From Branchiostoma floridae (taxonomy: Eukaryota; Chordata; Leptocardii; Amphioxiformes; Branchiostomatidae): a stretch of DNA of 64,000 nucleotides. The translations under genes were made by a program, and so were the position numbers. Positions 54,101 through 63,957 of the stretch are shown in pieces. The stretch is taken from positions 6,385,843 through 6,449,842 of the forward strand of contig NC_049985.1 in assembly GCF_000003815.2 (NCBI RefSeq). Reading direction: 5' to 3'. Under the pieces are notes generated by a model that was given only the letters and a program-made list of their open reading frames with translations, did not search any database and was not told the DNA's origin. The stretch's first letter is position 1, and each line of letters begins with the position of its first letter.

Positions 54101-57100
54101 CTTCACCCGCAGGTTATAGTGACACAATAGCGTAATCTTACAAAGATCAACTACTTTAAAAAGTCCTGTTTACACAGAGCCGAATATGGCTCCCGAAGAC
54201 TAGCCGACTAGTAAGGTTGGCGGTAGTTCGGGAACAGTCTGGCCAATTCTATGCCACGCCTATCTTTTCGCGTGCACGTGAAACATGCGCTGAACATCTC
54301 CCGTCCAGTAAATGACCTACTCTCTTCTTTTTGGTTGGGAATGAGTTAGCACAGATTTGTTCATGGGCTTGGGGTGAGTTATGGATATGTTGGAAACAAG
54401 TTGGTAGTAAGTCGGCAGCGGTTATAGCGTGGTTAGGATTAAAATTTGACTGATGCCTACCTCCCGAACAACAGCAGGCCACCAACCAAGCCACTTTATT
54501 CTATATCTTCCGTGCACAGCCGAATGTTTTGAAAATTTCCAAACATTCGGCTAGCGCAGTCAACCACCAGCCAAGCCAAGCCAACCACGTGCACCAGCCG
54601 AAACAAGCCGACCACCGCCGACCTAGCTCCCGAATCACTCCTAAACATAATCAGGGGAGGCTTCTTGGGCCATGTTCGTCTATATCCTGGGTTTTAGAGA
54701 TATGTCAGTCACGTTCTGTGGGATAGGTTCAGGCAACTTCAAATCTAACGTTAACGTTTGATCAAACCTCAGCAAGAGTCCTTCATAAGATCTACCACGC
54801 GTGCCAGTAGACTTCGTAGCTGCTGTAAGGTATACGCTTATAGAACTAATATATATATATACATTTCAATTTCGACTTGACCTATTCAATATCTAAATTT
54901 TATAACTTTATACTTCATAATTCATGACATAAGTGACTGAATTTTTCAATGACGGCGTCATGCACTATACTTCAAACTGGAGTCGCTAAGCGGCGCTGTG
55001 ATCATCCCGGCAGCGTATCCGAGTCAGCAAGTGGACTTTTGTTGTCGGATGACCTCTTCCAACATTCCAACAAAGAGACGGTTTTGTTGGGGCTGCACAT
55101 GGATCAGTCACTCACATGGGATTTGCATATCAATCATGTTGTTGCCAAACAATCAAGGAATATCGCCCTTGTGAGAAGGCACGCATTGGCCATGTCTTAT
55201 GAAGTCTGTAAGGTTGTTTTATGCGCACTTGTATTATCAGTAGCACAGTACTGTCTACCAGTTCTAGCAAACATGTCCGAGTCAAATACTCGAAAGCTCC
55301 AGATAGTGCAGAACAGAGCATGTAGAGTGTTGCTTAAATGCCCACTAGAAACACCTGTTCAGCAAATGCATTCAAACTTGGGTTGGCCCATGGTAAGAGA
55401 AAGATTCGCCATCAGCACTTTGACTATGTTTTTCAGAATACTTGGCAGTAAGGAGCCCCATAACATTTACAGCTCCATCGTCCCTGTCCATTCTACCCAC
55501 ACATATTCAACTATATTATCTAGCCTGATTTAATCGCCCTTCTCAGGCCCGTCATACTGCCGCACAAGCTCCGGATAGCGGAGTTTGCGTTACACAGACT
55601 ATATATTATCCGATTCCTTCAGTTCAGTTAAACTACCTAAGCCCAAAACAAACACAAAAAAGCGAACTTTTCTCTACCGTGCCATCAGTCTATGGAATGT
55701 CCTACCGCCACACATCAAATCCCTGCCCAACATTTCACGATTCAAAACGGCAATCTACCATCATGTATCCTCAAGTTGATAGTTTTTTTTTAATGATTGT
55801 GAATGTTTTTATCTGTTATGTATATATATATATGTATGTTTGTGGTGTATCTGTTAGAACCCTGGAAGACTAGCCCTACGGGCTAAAGGGTACCTTAATA
55901 AAGGAATAAAGGAACATTTTTAATGTAATGATGCAAGCTGCGCGTAAATACTGCTGCTTCTTATCCTCCATATCTCAAGCATTTATCTCTTGAAATGTGA
56001 TTCTTCTTATAAACCCGATTCATTGACGTCACAGCATGACGCCGATGGAGGTCCCCCAAAGGACTCTGGGGACGAGGCGGAGCGCGAGACCTGGGGCGCC
56101 AAGCTGGACTACACCCTGTCCATGATTGGGTACTGTGTGGGGCTGGGCAACGTCTGGAGGTTCCCGTACCTCTGCTATGCCAACGGCGGAGGTCAGTCGT
56201 TGTGTTCCTTAAACTCCAAGCAGATCCTACAATGGCATAAGATAGTACAAAACTGGCCAAGGAGTGTAGTCAGCCAAGAGGTGTCCATTTGCCATGTAGC
56301 AAAACACACTGCTAAGCCAGCTTCACTCCTCTGCCAGCTTTTGATACAATCTTGTGCTACCGTAGGATCTGCTTGGAGATTAGTGTTCCTAGCACTTTCG
56401 AACTTGTGCTCTATAGTTAACGTCTTAATACAATACATAGTTAGACCATGCAAAAACAATCACCCCCAAACACATCATTCTACATTTTAAACATCTACAC
56501 CCAATGTCGATGATTGGCTACTGTGTGTGGCTGGGGAACGTCTGGAGGTTCCCGTACCTCTGCTATGCCAACGGCGGAGGTCAGTAGCTGCGTTCCTGTC
56601 ACTTTGTAACTTGTGCTAACTCATTTATTACCATAAGACCGATCCTCGTAGCCCCACACAGTGGGGGGTCAACATATGAGGTTGAAATGTAGGTTAATGA
56701 ATGCATGAATGAAAACCTTTATTGTACCCACTGAGTAAAGTACAGGTCGCAACAGAATGGTAGTTGACATGTACATCAATCATTTACAATTTACAAGAGT
56801 CATATTCTACTAAGTGAGTTCGACTTCTCGCTCCTTTGTGATACTGAAAATGTAGGAACAGATAGGTTTTAAAATCAAATTCATAAGAATATGAAGTTGT
56901 CTGTATTACCTCCTTGGTATTACTCAGATGCATGAAGTGTGGAAAGATAGGTTCTATCATTCTATAAAGTACAGTTCTATAATCTACATTCTACTACAAA
57001 ATGCTGTTCACCTTCTATTCTATCTAGATCACAATACAAATGTATCTACAAATACAATGTAATGTGTTTTGAGGTGATTATTACCTTCGAATTCGCCGAG

Positions 57101-60100
57101 AAGGTTATATTTTCGGTTAAGGCCTCATGTTGTGTCCCTATATGTAGGTCAACAGCTTACTAGTATAACTCGAGAAGCTGTGTATGGATTGTAATGATAT
57201 TTGGAATTTGAGTAGCGGTTGCGGACAGGAAGGTCGTGTTTGAAAATGATTGGCGTAGCCTTTTTCCGCCAGGGCGGTAGCGGGCCAAACGTGTGCGTCC
57301 GCTTTCTTGTAAACAGCATAACTGGAGAACCCTTGAATGGATCCTGATAATATTTGGTAGGTGGGTGGGGGTCAGGAAAACAAAGGTCAAGTTCGATAAT
57401 GGGCCGCCTAGTGGCTGTCTAAGGTACTGCAGCCAAACTTTTAATTTTGACACTTCGTATTCTGGACATGCTGTGGTCATGATTTTTGAGTGGTAGATAG
57501 CCCTTGGGGCAGAGAGTAAGTGCTGTGAGTTTGGACCCCCTAGCGGCTTTTTTGGGAACTGCAGGCACCGATTTCCTTTCAAACTTTGGACGAGAATAAC
57601 TCGAGAACATGTCGACGGATCATCAGGATTTTTGGTATGTAGATAGAATGAGTGATGACTTACATGATAAAATACTTCTTATGCAAATCAGCAGCTAATT
57701 TACATAATCAATGAGGAAAGTTCATAAATCCATGCCAACAGCATATAGCTCAAGAAGCTGTGTATGGATTTTCATGATATTTGATGTTTGCGTAGCGGTT
57801 GCGGAAAGAAAGGTTGTGTTCGAAAATAGTTGGCGTAGCATTTTCCGTTAGGACGGTAACGGGCCGAGTGTGTGCGTCCATTTGTTTGTGGAATGCATAA
57901 CTCAAGAAGCCTTGAAAGGATCCTGATAATATTTGGTATGTGGGTAGGGGTCAGGACAACAAAGGTTGAGTATGATAGTGGGCCCCCTAGCGGCTTCCTA
58001 AGGTACTGCAGCAATTTTTGACATCTCATGTGCTGAACATGCTGTGGTCATGATTTTGAGTGGTAGATAGCCTAAGTGATGTCTTACATAATGTAATACT
58101 AATTATGCAAATCAACAGCTAATTTGCATACTTAATGCCAGCTGTGGTCACAGTCTTGTTCTTGGTAGCATTTCTGGGTTTGTGAGGAACACAGTTCATG
58201 CAGTCATTTGCTATTGGGGTAGGTACCATTTAGGAATACATGAATAAGACCTTAAATTCTTAAATAAAGGCATGATTATTTGGCGAAGGGACGTGTTCGT
58301 TGAACTCTAGTTTTTGCATAGTTTAACAATGTAATGCATTTGGACGTCGTTGACCTGGCAGTCCCTCCGATCCCATGAGATCCACAACTACCATGTGTTG
58401 GAATGTGCCATCATCCTTTCTGTCCCCCACACAGGTGTGTTCCTGATCCCGTATCTCCTGATGCTGACGCTGGCGGGAATCCCCCTGTTCTACATGGAGT
58501 CAGCGCTGGGCCAGTACGCCAGCCTGGGCTCCATCAGTGTGTGGAAGGCGCTGCCTATTCTTAAGGGTCAGACAATTGTACATTTCGAATGCTTTAAAGT
58601 GACCATATACAACTTACAAAGATTGGATATTGTTAGCACTTATGATTAGTACTGATGTAGTTGTGATTCAACAGCATCTAATAACAGCAATTTCAAGAGC
58701 GTTGCTCCACTTTATTGAATCAAAGTTTTGTTTCACGATTCTCCACAAACCATTTCCTTTAAGGCAACCCTTGAATATCATACAGGGCAATGGGTACAGG
58801 GTTGGAGAAGAGACAGCGGTTATTACAAAACTCTTAGCACAGCGTGCTGGAAGTAAATAGCACTGTAACCTCCAGTTATTCTTGTAAAAAAAAACCCAAC
58901 TAATATCGGAGCCAAGTTTGTAGAATTATTTCTCATAAGTACCTCATTTGTACAGGAGTGGGTTACGCCATGGTCACAATCTCCACGCTGGTGGCCATTT
59001 ACTACAACATGATCATCGCCTGGTCCCTGTACTACCTGTTCGCCTCCCTCACCAGCGTACTGCCGTGGCATCACTGCGGGCACTGGTGGAACACTCCGGC
59101 GTGCATGGAGAGCGCTGAGGTGGCCAACCGCACCAACATCACCGCCAACTTCAGCAGGGCCAGCCCGAGCGAGGAGTACTTTCAGTGAGCACCACTATAT
59201 ACTACTTTAAAAGTACCGTAGCCCGTAAAGACACTGCGTAAGCCGACCATGCATATTGAAGTATTTTCGCAATATGTCTTTACCGGCCACGGTACCCAGG
59301 ACAAAAGAGACACATTTGATGGAATTTTTTAACTTCTAGTACAATATATTCCATGTGTGACACTGTAAGACAATCTCGACAGAAGAGAGATTTGAGTGTC
59401 CCTTCCCCAAATGTATGAAAAAACATTCTGTGGTCAGTGTAGTATAGTGAAAAACGGCCCAGGTTAAAAACTTCGACAATAACGTTCCAATAAAATGTGT
59501 CGTTTTCCTCCTTCCCAGTAACCGTGTTCTGAAGTACTCAGACAGTTTAGACGACACCGGAACCATCAGCTGGGAGCTCACCCTGTGTCTGCTCCTCTCC
59601 TGGATCATCGTGTTCTTCTGTCTGATCAAGGGAGTCAAGTCCGCTGGAAAGGTATCATACCTAGGTTTATCGTTTGTTGACTCCTTGTGTCGAGTCTTTT
59701 CTCCCTTTGTGTTTGTTTGTTTGGGTTGGCGTGTGTTCGTAGCCTTCTGAATGCAGTGACAGGAAGTGAGTGAAAATTTGAGCGCAAAGGCTAGGTGGCG
59801 ACTAGTCGTCAATCAGACGTGCGGTTTTGACAGCTTTGATGTAGTAACTTTTCCAATTGATCATAACCAACCCAATCCTCGTGGTACATGTACCCCCAAG
59901 TGTGCTTTGTTATTCACAAAAAATTGTACAGATTTTGCATATCTTTGCCAGAATAACGAGAACTAACTAAGTTTTTGTACATAGTGCGACAGAGGCTCTA
60001 GTTCAATAATCATCATCATCATCGTTCATCCTCGTATGAGGTGGAGCAGACGAAGTTAGTCCTCCAGAACTGCTTGTCCTTCATCGCGGAGAGTAGCTCC

Positions 60101-63100
60101 TGCCCTTCCAGCCCTGTTTCGACCTCAATGAGTTTCTTAAGAGTTGTCCTTGGGCGGCCAACCCTTCTCTTCGCATCGGGAGACCACAGCAAGAGTCTAC
60201 CAGCTGGTTCAATAATATCTAATTTAAAACCAATGTTGTGATCTCGTTCCCAGGTTGTGTATTTCACGGCCACGTTCCCATACATCGTGCTGACCATCCT
60301 CCTCATCCGGGGACTCCTCCTGCCCGGCGCTGTGGATGGCATCGTGTACTACATCAAACCCGACTTCAGGAAACTGCTGACGGCGCAGGTTCTGTCTCGG
60401 CTTGTATTCATGGGTTGGTTAAGGTGCAATCTCACATAATCGTGATAAAATGTGTTTTTGACACCTCGTGAAAAACACAGATGAAAGACCCACTGCGATT
60501 GTAGTGCAAAGTGGGAGCATCTTAGAATCTGGGGCTGTATAGCAACAATAAGGAGGCTCACTATTCTACGTACGCATGTGCAGCGAAATGTTATTGTGGG
60601 AAATAGGTCAAAACGTATCCCTGAGACAAATAAAGCACGTATGAACATTGTGAGGGAAATTAAGACATATGCAATGGTCGAGATAAGAACTGGCAAAGAG
60701 CACTCATAAATGAAAACCTAATTATGATATGATGGTATGTTTTTTCCCCATTTTAGGCACTTTGTGCGATCAGCTTAAGAGTCAAATGACAATGCACACT
60801 GTATCAATCTTACGACAACATCGCCAGTTCGCGGTTTGAATATCTAAATTCTAATGCAACGTGTGATGAAGTGTGGGTAATATGTCAAAATTGAATCCCC
60901 GACACCATGACTGTTTGCAAGTTAGGGGCCTTCACTTTTGACTTCGCGCACGGTCCATGCAAACCTTGAAAGAATCTTATTGTTATGTTTGTGCAGATCT
61001 GGTACGATGGAGCCTCTCAAGTCTTCTACTCCCTAGGCGTGGCATGGGGAGGGATTCTCACCATGGCGAGTTACAACAAGTTCCACAACAACTGTCACAG
61101 GTACACGAACTGGGCTCGTGTTTTCTGATGGGGACGTGTAGCCGGCGGTCCCGCATGCGTGTATGGAGCCTGCCAAAGGGTAGTCCGATGTGCGTGGCCA
61201 AAGAAGCGAACCGTGGCGGCGAGGCCGCATTACCACCAATTACACCATCCGGCTATCTAGAACGCATTATGCATCCTGAAAAGCGATTTTTTTAAACAAA
61301 CATCCTTTTTTAACAACAACGTCAAGCAAAATCAATGTGTACAAAAGAATTCTTAATGCCTGGGAAAATCAAAGTTGTGTTTTCGATTACAGTGCTGAAT
61401 TTTAATTGAAAATTAGGTTGGGATTGTTCTTTTAAGGTTTCGGCCGAAGTGATCTGACTTAACCGAACTGGTTTCGTAACATATTGTAATTATAAATTAT
61501 ACAGATATAATCGAGCCCGAGTATATTTATTAAATGAAAAAAAGTACAAAGTATACTAAACATTCTTTACATTGACCATCTGAAAGCTTTGATCTGTTAA
61601 TAGAGTGTGAATCACACGAAGTCTATAAGAAGTATTAAAAACATTTGCAAGACTACATTTTTTTCGAGAATTTACAGCATCTAATATCACCATGCGTACA
61701 TCTTTCCTACTTGTTTCCAACCAGGGACGCCATCATTGTTCCTCTAGCTAACAGCGGCACGAGTATCTTTGCTGGGTTCGTTATTTTCTCCTATATCGGA
61801 TACATGTCGCACGAGCTCAAGATGGACGTCGGGGAGGTCGTCGCCAAAGGTGAGCGTTGTTTCTTTCACTTGACTTGATCATGACTTTGTAACCAGACAT
61901 TTGATTGGTCAACAGAAGTCACGTGAGTGTAATATGATATAATGTCTGTTGTCGATAGGGTAACGTCTGACTAACATAATGAAAATTCCTGTTCCACCAA
62001 TGAAGGCTTAACGTATAGAATTGCTTTCCGAAATACCACTCTTAACGTTCAGTCCAACTTTCAGTCATACCTATATGTGCATGAGATGTAAATGAAATGC
62101 AGTACAACAATGAAATTTGAACCATTTTCCAAAACTAACTTAGTTGCAAATTGTTGAAAAAATCAATTACAGGCTGTAAATTATTTTGTTGTTAGCTTGT
62201 TTGTTTATTTATTCGCACACAAGTATTACATTAAAACACAAAACGAAAACAATGGATAAAACAGGTGCAGGAGGAGGGAAAAAGCTTGTGAAGCTTATAC
62301 TTAGCCCTCCTCCTTTAAACTAAACAAAATTGATTATGATATATAATAATAAAGTAAAGTAATACATAGAATAATAATGATACAATAATTAATGGTTTGA
62401 CTTAACAATAAATACTAAATCAGCATAATACTTAGAAAATGATAATAGTGCAATAAGGATAATCAAATAATGGAATGAGTTAATATAATATGATTAAAAA
62501 GAAAAAAATGTGGCTACTACAGGGGGCTCGGATGGATTAACAGATGGATTTTCAGATTACGTTTAAAAGTCAGGAGAGAGGAGGTAATATTCTTAAGGGA
62601 GGGGGGAAGATCGTTCCATATTTTAACACACATGTATTTAACAGACATTTGGGCAAGAGAGGTTCTGAATAGGGGGATGTGCAGATTTGTGCTTTGGCGA
62701 GTTTGATAATTATGAAACTGCGAGCGAAAATTAAGAAAGCTGTCAAAGGTATCGGGGAGAGTATGGTTTATGTATTGGGCTGTGAATAGAGCAAGTTGAA
62801 ATCTGTTAACGTCATAGATATTCAAAATTCTAAGTTTCTCAAATAGTGGTGAAGAGTGAGTATAGAAACTCGAACATGTCGCAATGCGTAGAAATTTTTT
62901 CTGTAGAATTAATAAAGGGTGTAGAGAAGTTTTGTAGGCGTTTCCCCAAACAATATTACAATAAATGAGATATGGATAGATTAGACTGTTATATATGGTT
63001 ATTAAGGTTCTCTGGGATAAAAGATGTCTAATTTTCCCTATGATCCCGATAGTTTTTGAAATTTTATTTAATATCATAGCAATGTGGGGTTTCCATGTTA

Positions 63101-63646
63101 GTCGATCATCAATAAGTACTCCTAGGAACTTAGCCTGGCATTCTTGGGAGAGATGAAGGTTCTTTAGGAAGATATTGGTATTTTTCTTATTATAAGTATT
63201 GTTTTTACTACAAAAGATAAGATAATACGTCTTTTTAATATTAACAGATAGCTTGTTGGTTTCGAACCATGTGATGACTTTTTCTAATTCCTGATTGGTT
63301 AGACGTATTAACGAATCATAGTCTGCATGTGAGAGGAAGAGATTTGTATCATCAGCAAATAGGATAAAAAAGAATATTTTGGATGCTTCAGCAAGATCAT
63401 TAACATATATTAAAAACAATAAGGGTCCCAGAATTGGACCCAGGACCCGGTCTGGCATTCATTGCGTACCCCGAGGCCCTGACACTGATGCTCAGGATCC
63501 CAATAGTGAAATAAATCCTGTTGTTTTTTCCAGGACCCGGTCTGGCATTCATTGCGTACCCCGAGGCCCTGACCCTGATGCCGATCTCCCCGCTATGGGC
63601 AGTCCTGTTCTTCCTCATGCTCGTCACATTGGGGCTGGATAGTGAG
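51130..63646 (+). CDS. SLC6A7-like: SLC6 gene B: proline-transporter-like, 5' nine exons
   Basis: This is the amino-terminal 399 residues of a second SLC6 Na+/Cl- symporter; the rest lies beyond 64000. Exons: 51130-51198, 56035-56191, 58435-58566, 58956-59184, 59519-59651, 60254-60388, 60997-61100, 61725-61849 and 63534-63646, all GT-AG with continuous phase. Seen: TM1 [14 protein letters not shown] (55-68), EL2 [15 protein letters not shown] with three sequons (NRT, NIT, NFS), TM6 [20 protein letters not shown]7 NSGTS, TM8 ending GLDSE. The EL2 pattern and SPSEEYF point to the SLC6A7-like group, as in gene A. Exons 3-9 equal gene A's in length and phase. E399 replaces the usual Gln of LDSQ. 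The large introns are crowded with LINEs, MITEs and duplications, yet the frame is intact. Confidence 0.94.
51385..51565 (-). mobile_element. tRNA-derived SINE, copy 2
   Basis: On the minus strand the A-box is TGGCCAAGTGG (complement of 51542-51552) and the B-box-like GTCCGAGTTCC (complement of 51500-51510). The body matches copies at 28404 and 53555. It lies in gene B intron 1. Confidence 0.8.
51745..51835. mobile_element. Half MITE (CCAAGCAGA family)
   Basis: CAGCTTTTGATACTATCTTA, TGCTACCGTAACATCTGCTT and GGAG match the right half of the 56210-56382 element. No left terminus was found. Confidence 0.6.
52822..52860. repeat. (TACAAA)n microsatellite
   Basis: About six AAATAC hexanucleotide units. 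Confidence 0.9.
53106..53180 (+). mobile_element. Retroelement 3' end, hairpin family copy 2
   Basis: CAATGAAAAGCGGCGTGCAG then GCCGATTGCAGTTTTCATGA and AATAAA correspond to 27195-27240, followed by a (CAAA)n tail. Confidence 0.6.
53555..53795 (-). mobile_element. tRNA-derived SINE, copy 3
   Basis: The best-preserved Pol III boxes of the family: A-box TGGCCGAGTGG (complement of 53781-53791) and B-box GTTCGATTCC (complement of 53740-53749), separated as in a tRNA with a long variable arm (Leu/Ser type). The body has the shared CCCCAACCGAAGCCAGGTGC block. Confidence 0.85.
54150..54670. repeat. Foldback-rich segment of probable transposon origin
   Basis: GCCGAATGTTT and AAACATTCGGC around 54520-54555 form an 11-bp stem with a short loop. 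AGCCGAATATGG and GCTCCCGAA blocks at the left recur in variant form at the right (GACCTAGCTCCCGAATC). No clean termini or target duplication found. Confidence 0.35.
54940..55918 (+). mobile_element. CR1-like LINE, 5'-truncated, broken ORF
   Basis: Two frames (54949-55533 and 55585-55779) together give the C-terminal part of a non-LTR reverse transcriptase: [19 protein letters not shown], then [25 protein letters not shown], and [21 protein letters not shown] stop at 55531-55533 separates them. The 3' end is typical: TAGCCCTACGGGCTA hairpin then repeated AATAAAGG units at 55895-55913. Inactive. Confidence 0.85.
56035..56191 (+). CDS. SLC6A7-like: Gene B exon 2 (TM1)
   Basis: 157 bp, phase 0 to 1, GTCACAG acceptor and GTCAGT donor. 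An acidic linker, then [20 protein letters not shown] and [15 protein letters not shown] duplicated fragment follows at 56495. Confidence 0.95.
56210..56382. mobile_element. hAT-like MITE in gene B intron 2
   Basis: The TIRs TAAACTCCAAGCAGATCCTA on the left and, inverted, TAATCTCCAAGCAGATCCTA on the right are flanked by a perfect 8-bp duplication GTGTTCCT (56202-56209, 56383-56390). The duplicated locus at 56580-56625 lacks the element and carries a single GCGTTCCT, which is the empty site. Confidence 0.93.
56495..56579 (+). pseudogene. Duplicated pseudo-exon 2 of gene B
   Basis: The sequence repeats the second half of exon 2 (from CTACACCC through GGCGGAG|GTCAGT) about 388 bp downstream. 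There is no acceptor before it. An AA insertion in CTACACCCAATGTC puts a TGA in the ancestral frame, and Gly59 of GLGNVW has become Trp. Exon-inclusion is therefore unlikely. Confidence 0.9.
56697..56990 (-). mobile_element. LINE 3' end (CR1/L2-like)
   Basis: On the minus strand TTGCGACCTGTACTTTACTC, then GGGTACAATAAAGGTTTTCA and TTCATGC. Same tail family as 49596-49790. Confidence 0.5.
57168..58080. repeat. Long direct repeat (two ~310-bp copies, 580-bp offset)
   Basis: GAGAAGCTGTGTATGGATTG at about 57171 matches AAGAAGCTGTGTATGGATTT at about 57752. Blocks GTAGCGGTTGCGGA, TTGGCGTAGC, GATCCTGATAATATTTGGTA, GGGGTCAGGA, CCTAGYGGCT and GTACTGCAGC then recur in order. Within each copy a shorter motif (AACTCRAGAA..., then GGATC.TGATRAT.TTTGGTA) also recurs. 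The ORFs here are repeat by-products. Located in gene B intron 2. Confidence 0.85.
58435..58566 (+). CDS. SLC6A7-like: Gene B exon 3 (TM2)
   Basis: 132 bp, phase 1 to 1, CACACAG acceptor and GTCAGA donor. [20 protein letters not shown] then [16 protein letters not shown]. Confidence 0.97.
58956..59184 (+). CDS. SLC6A7-like: Gene B exon 4 (TM3, EL2)
   Basis: 229 bp, phase 1 to 2, TTTGTACAG acceptor and GTGAGC donor. [18 protein letters not shown], then [15 protein letters not shown] and sequons NRT, NIT, NFS. Confidence 0.97.
59519..59651 (+). CDS. SLC6A7-like: Gene B exon 5 (TM4)
   Basis: 133 bp, phase 2 to 0, CTTCCCAG acceptor and GTATCA donor. [20 protein letters not shown], then [20 protein letters not shown]. 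Confidence 0.97.
60003..60230 (-). mobile_element. RTE-like LINE 3' fragment
   Basis: On the minus strand [20 protein letters not shown] ... [20 protein letters not shown] then stop is the characteristic C-terminus of many RTE/craniofacial-protein-2-like retroelement ORFs. The 3' end is an (ATG)n-like run, complement of 60008-60024, also typical of RTE. Inserted just upstream of the gene B exon 6 acceptor. Confidence 0.75.
60254..60388 (+). CDS. SLC6A7-like: Gene B exon 6 (TM5, EL3)
   Basis: 135 bp, phase 0 to 0, CGTTCCCAG acceptor and GTTCTG donor. [20 protein letters not shown], then [17 protein letters not shown]. Confidence 0.97.
60997..61100 (+). CDS. SLC6A7-like: Gene B exon 7 (TM6)
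   Basis: 104 bp, phase 0 to 2, TTTGTGCAG acceptor and GTACAC donor. [20 protein letters not shown], then KFHNNCHR. Confidence 0.97.
61725..61849 (+). CDS. SLC6A7-like: Gene B exon 8 (TM7)
   Basis: 125 bp, phase 2 to 1, TTCCAACCAG acceptor and GTGAGC donor. [20 protein letters not shown], then [14 protein letters not shown]. Confidence 0.97.
62195..63437 (-). mobile_element. 5'-truncated LINE with reverse transcriptase C-terminal half
   Basis: A minus-strand frame of about 310 codons (63458-62517) contains [14 protein letters not shown], the FADDTNLF catalytic block, [62 protein letters not shown] and [10 protein letters not shown]: the palm-to-thumb part of a Jockey/CR1-group non-LTR reverse transcriptase. 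The N-terminal endonuclease and first RT motifs are absent. The 3' UTR ends in AATAAATAAACAAAC near 62205. The ORF's first residues come from flanking exon sequence, not the LINE. It inserted in gene B intron 8 in antisense orientation. The long open frame suggests a fairly recent insertion. Confidence 0.9.
63441..63491 (+). pseudogene. Duplicated first 48 bp of gene B exon 9 plus CAG
   Basis: 51 bp from CAGGACCCGGTCTGGCATTC to CTGATGC occur here and again, with one mismatch, at 63531-63581 (offset 90). The right copy is the start of functional exon 9. The left copy abuts the 5' end of the antisense LINE and lacks a pyrimidine tract. Confidence 0.93.
63534..63646 (+). CDS. SLC6A7-like: Gene B exon 9 (EL4, TM8), last in window
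   Basis: 113 bp, phase 1 to 0, TTTTTTCCAG acceptor and GTGTGT donor. [20 protein letters not shown], then TM8 ending GLDSE. The remaining exons (TM9 onward) are beyond the window. Confidence 0.96.
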
Positions 63647-63916
63647 GTGTGTAAAAAATTACAGGCATATCACCAGCGAAGTGGACAAAACAATGTACAG
63701 CAACTTACGAGAGAATGTGTATTAATTAGCGTTCTTTGGCTCTGTGCTGAACTTGCAATTTATATGTTCTTTTGCAACTTTCAAAACATCCACCCCAGAC
63801 ATACGACACCAGGACGCTCAGGTCTAGATTCCACTCCCTTCCACAAATCCACAGATCTGAAGTCACGCACAATCAGACACATACAATCACACAGACACAG
63901 GCACAGATTTGTTTGG

Positions 63917-63919
<3 letters not shown>

Positions 63920-63957
<38 letters not shown>

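Noticed and set aside
56495-56579. Mutually exclusive alternative exon 2 for gene B
   Set aside because: No AG acceptor with pyrimidine tract, a 2-bp insertion with an in-frame TGA, and loss of a near-invariant glycine.
63379-63642. Plus-strand ORF with repeated [14 protein letters not shown]
   Set aside because: Shadow frame of gene B exon 9 and its 51-bp duplicate; the correct frame is [12 protein letters not shown].
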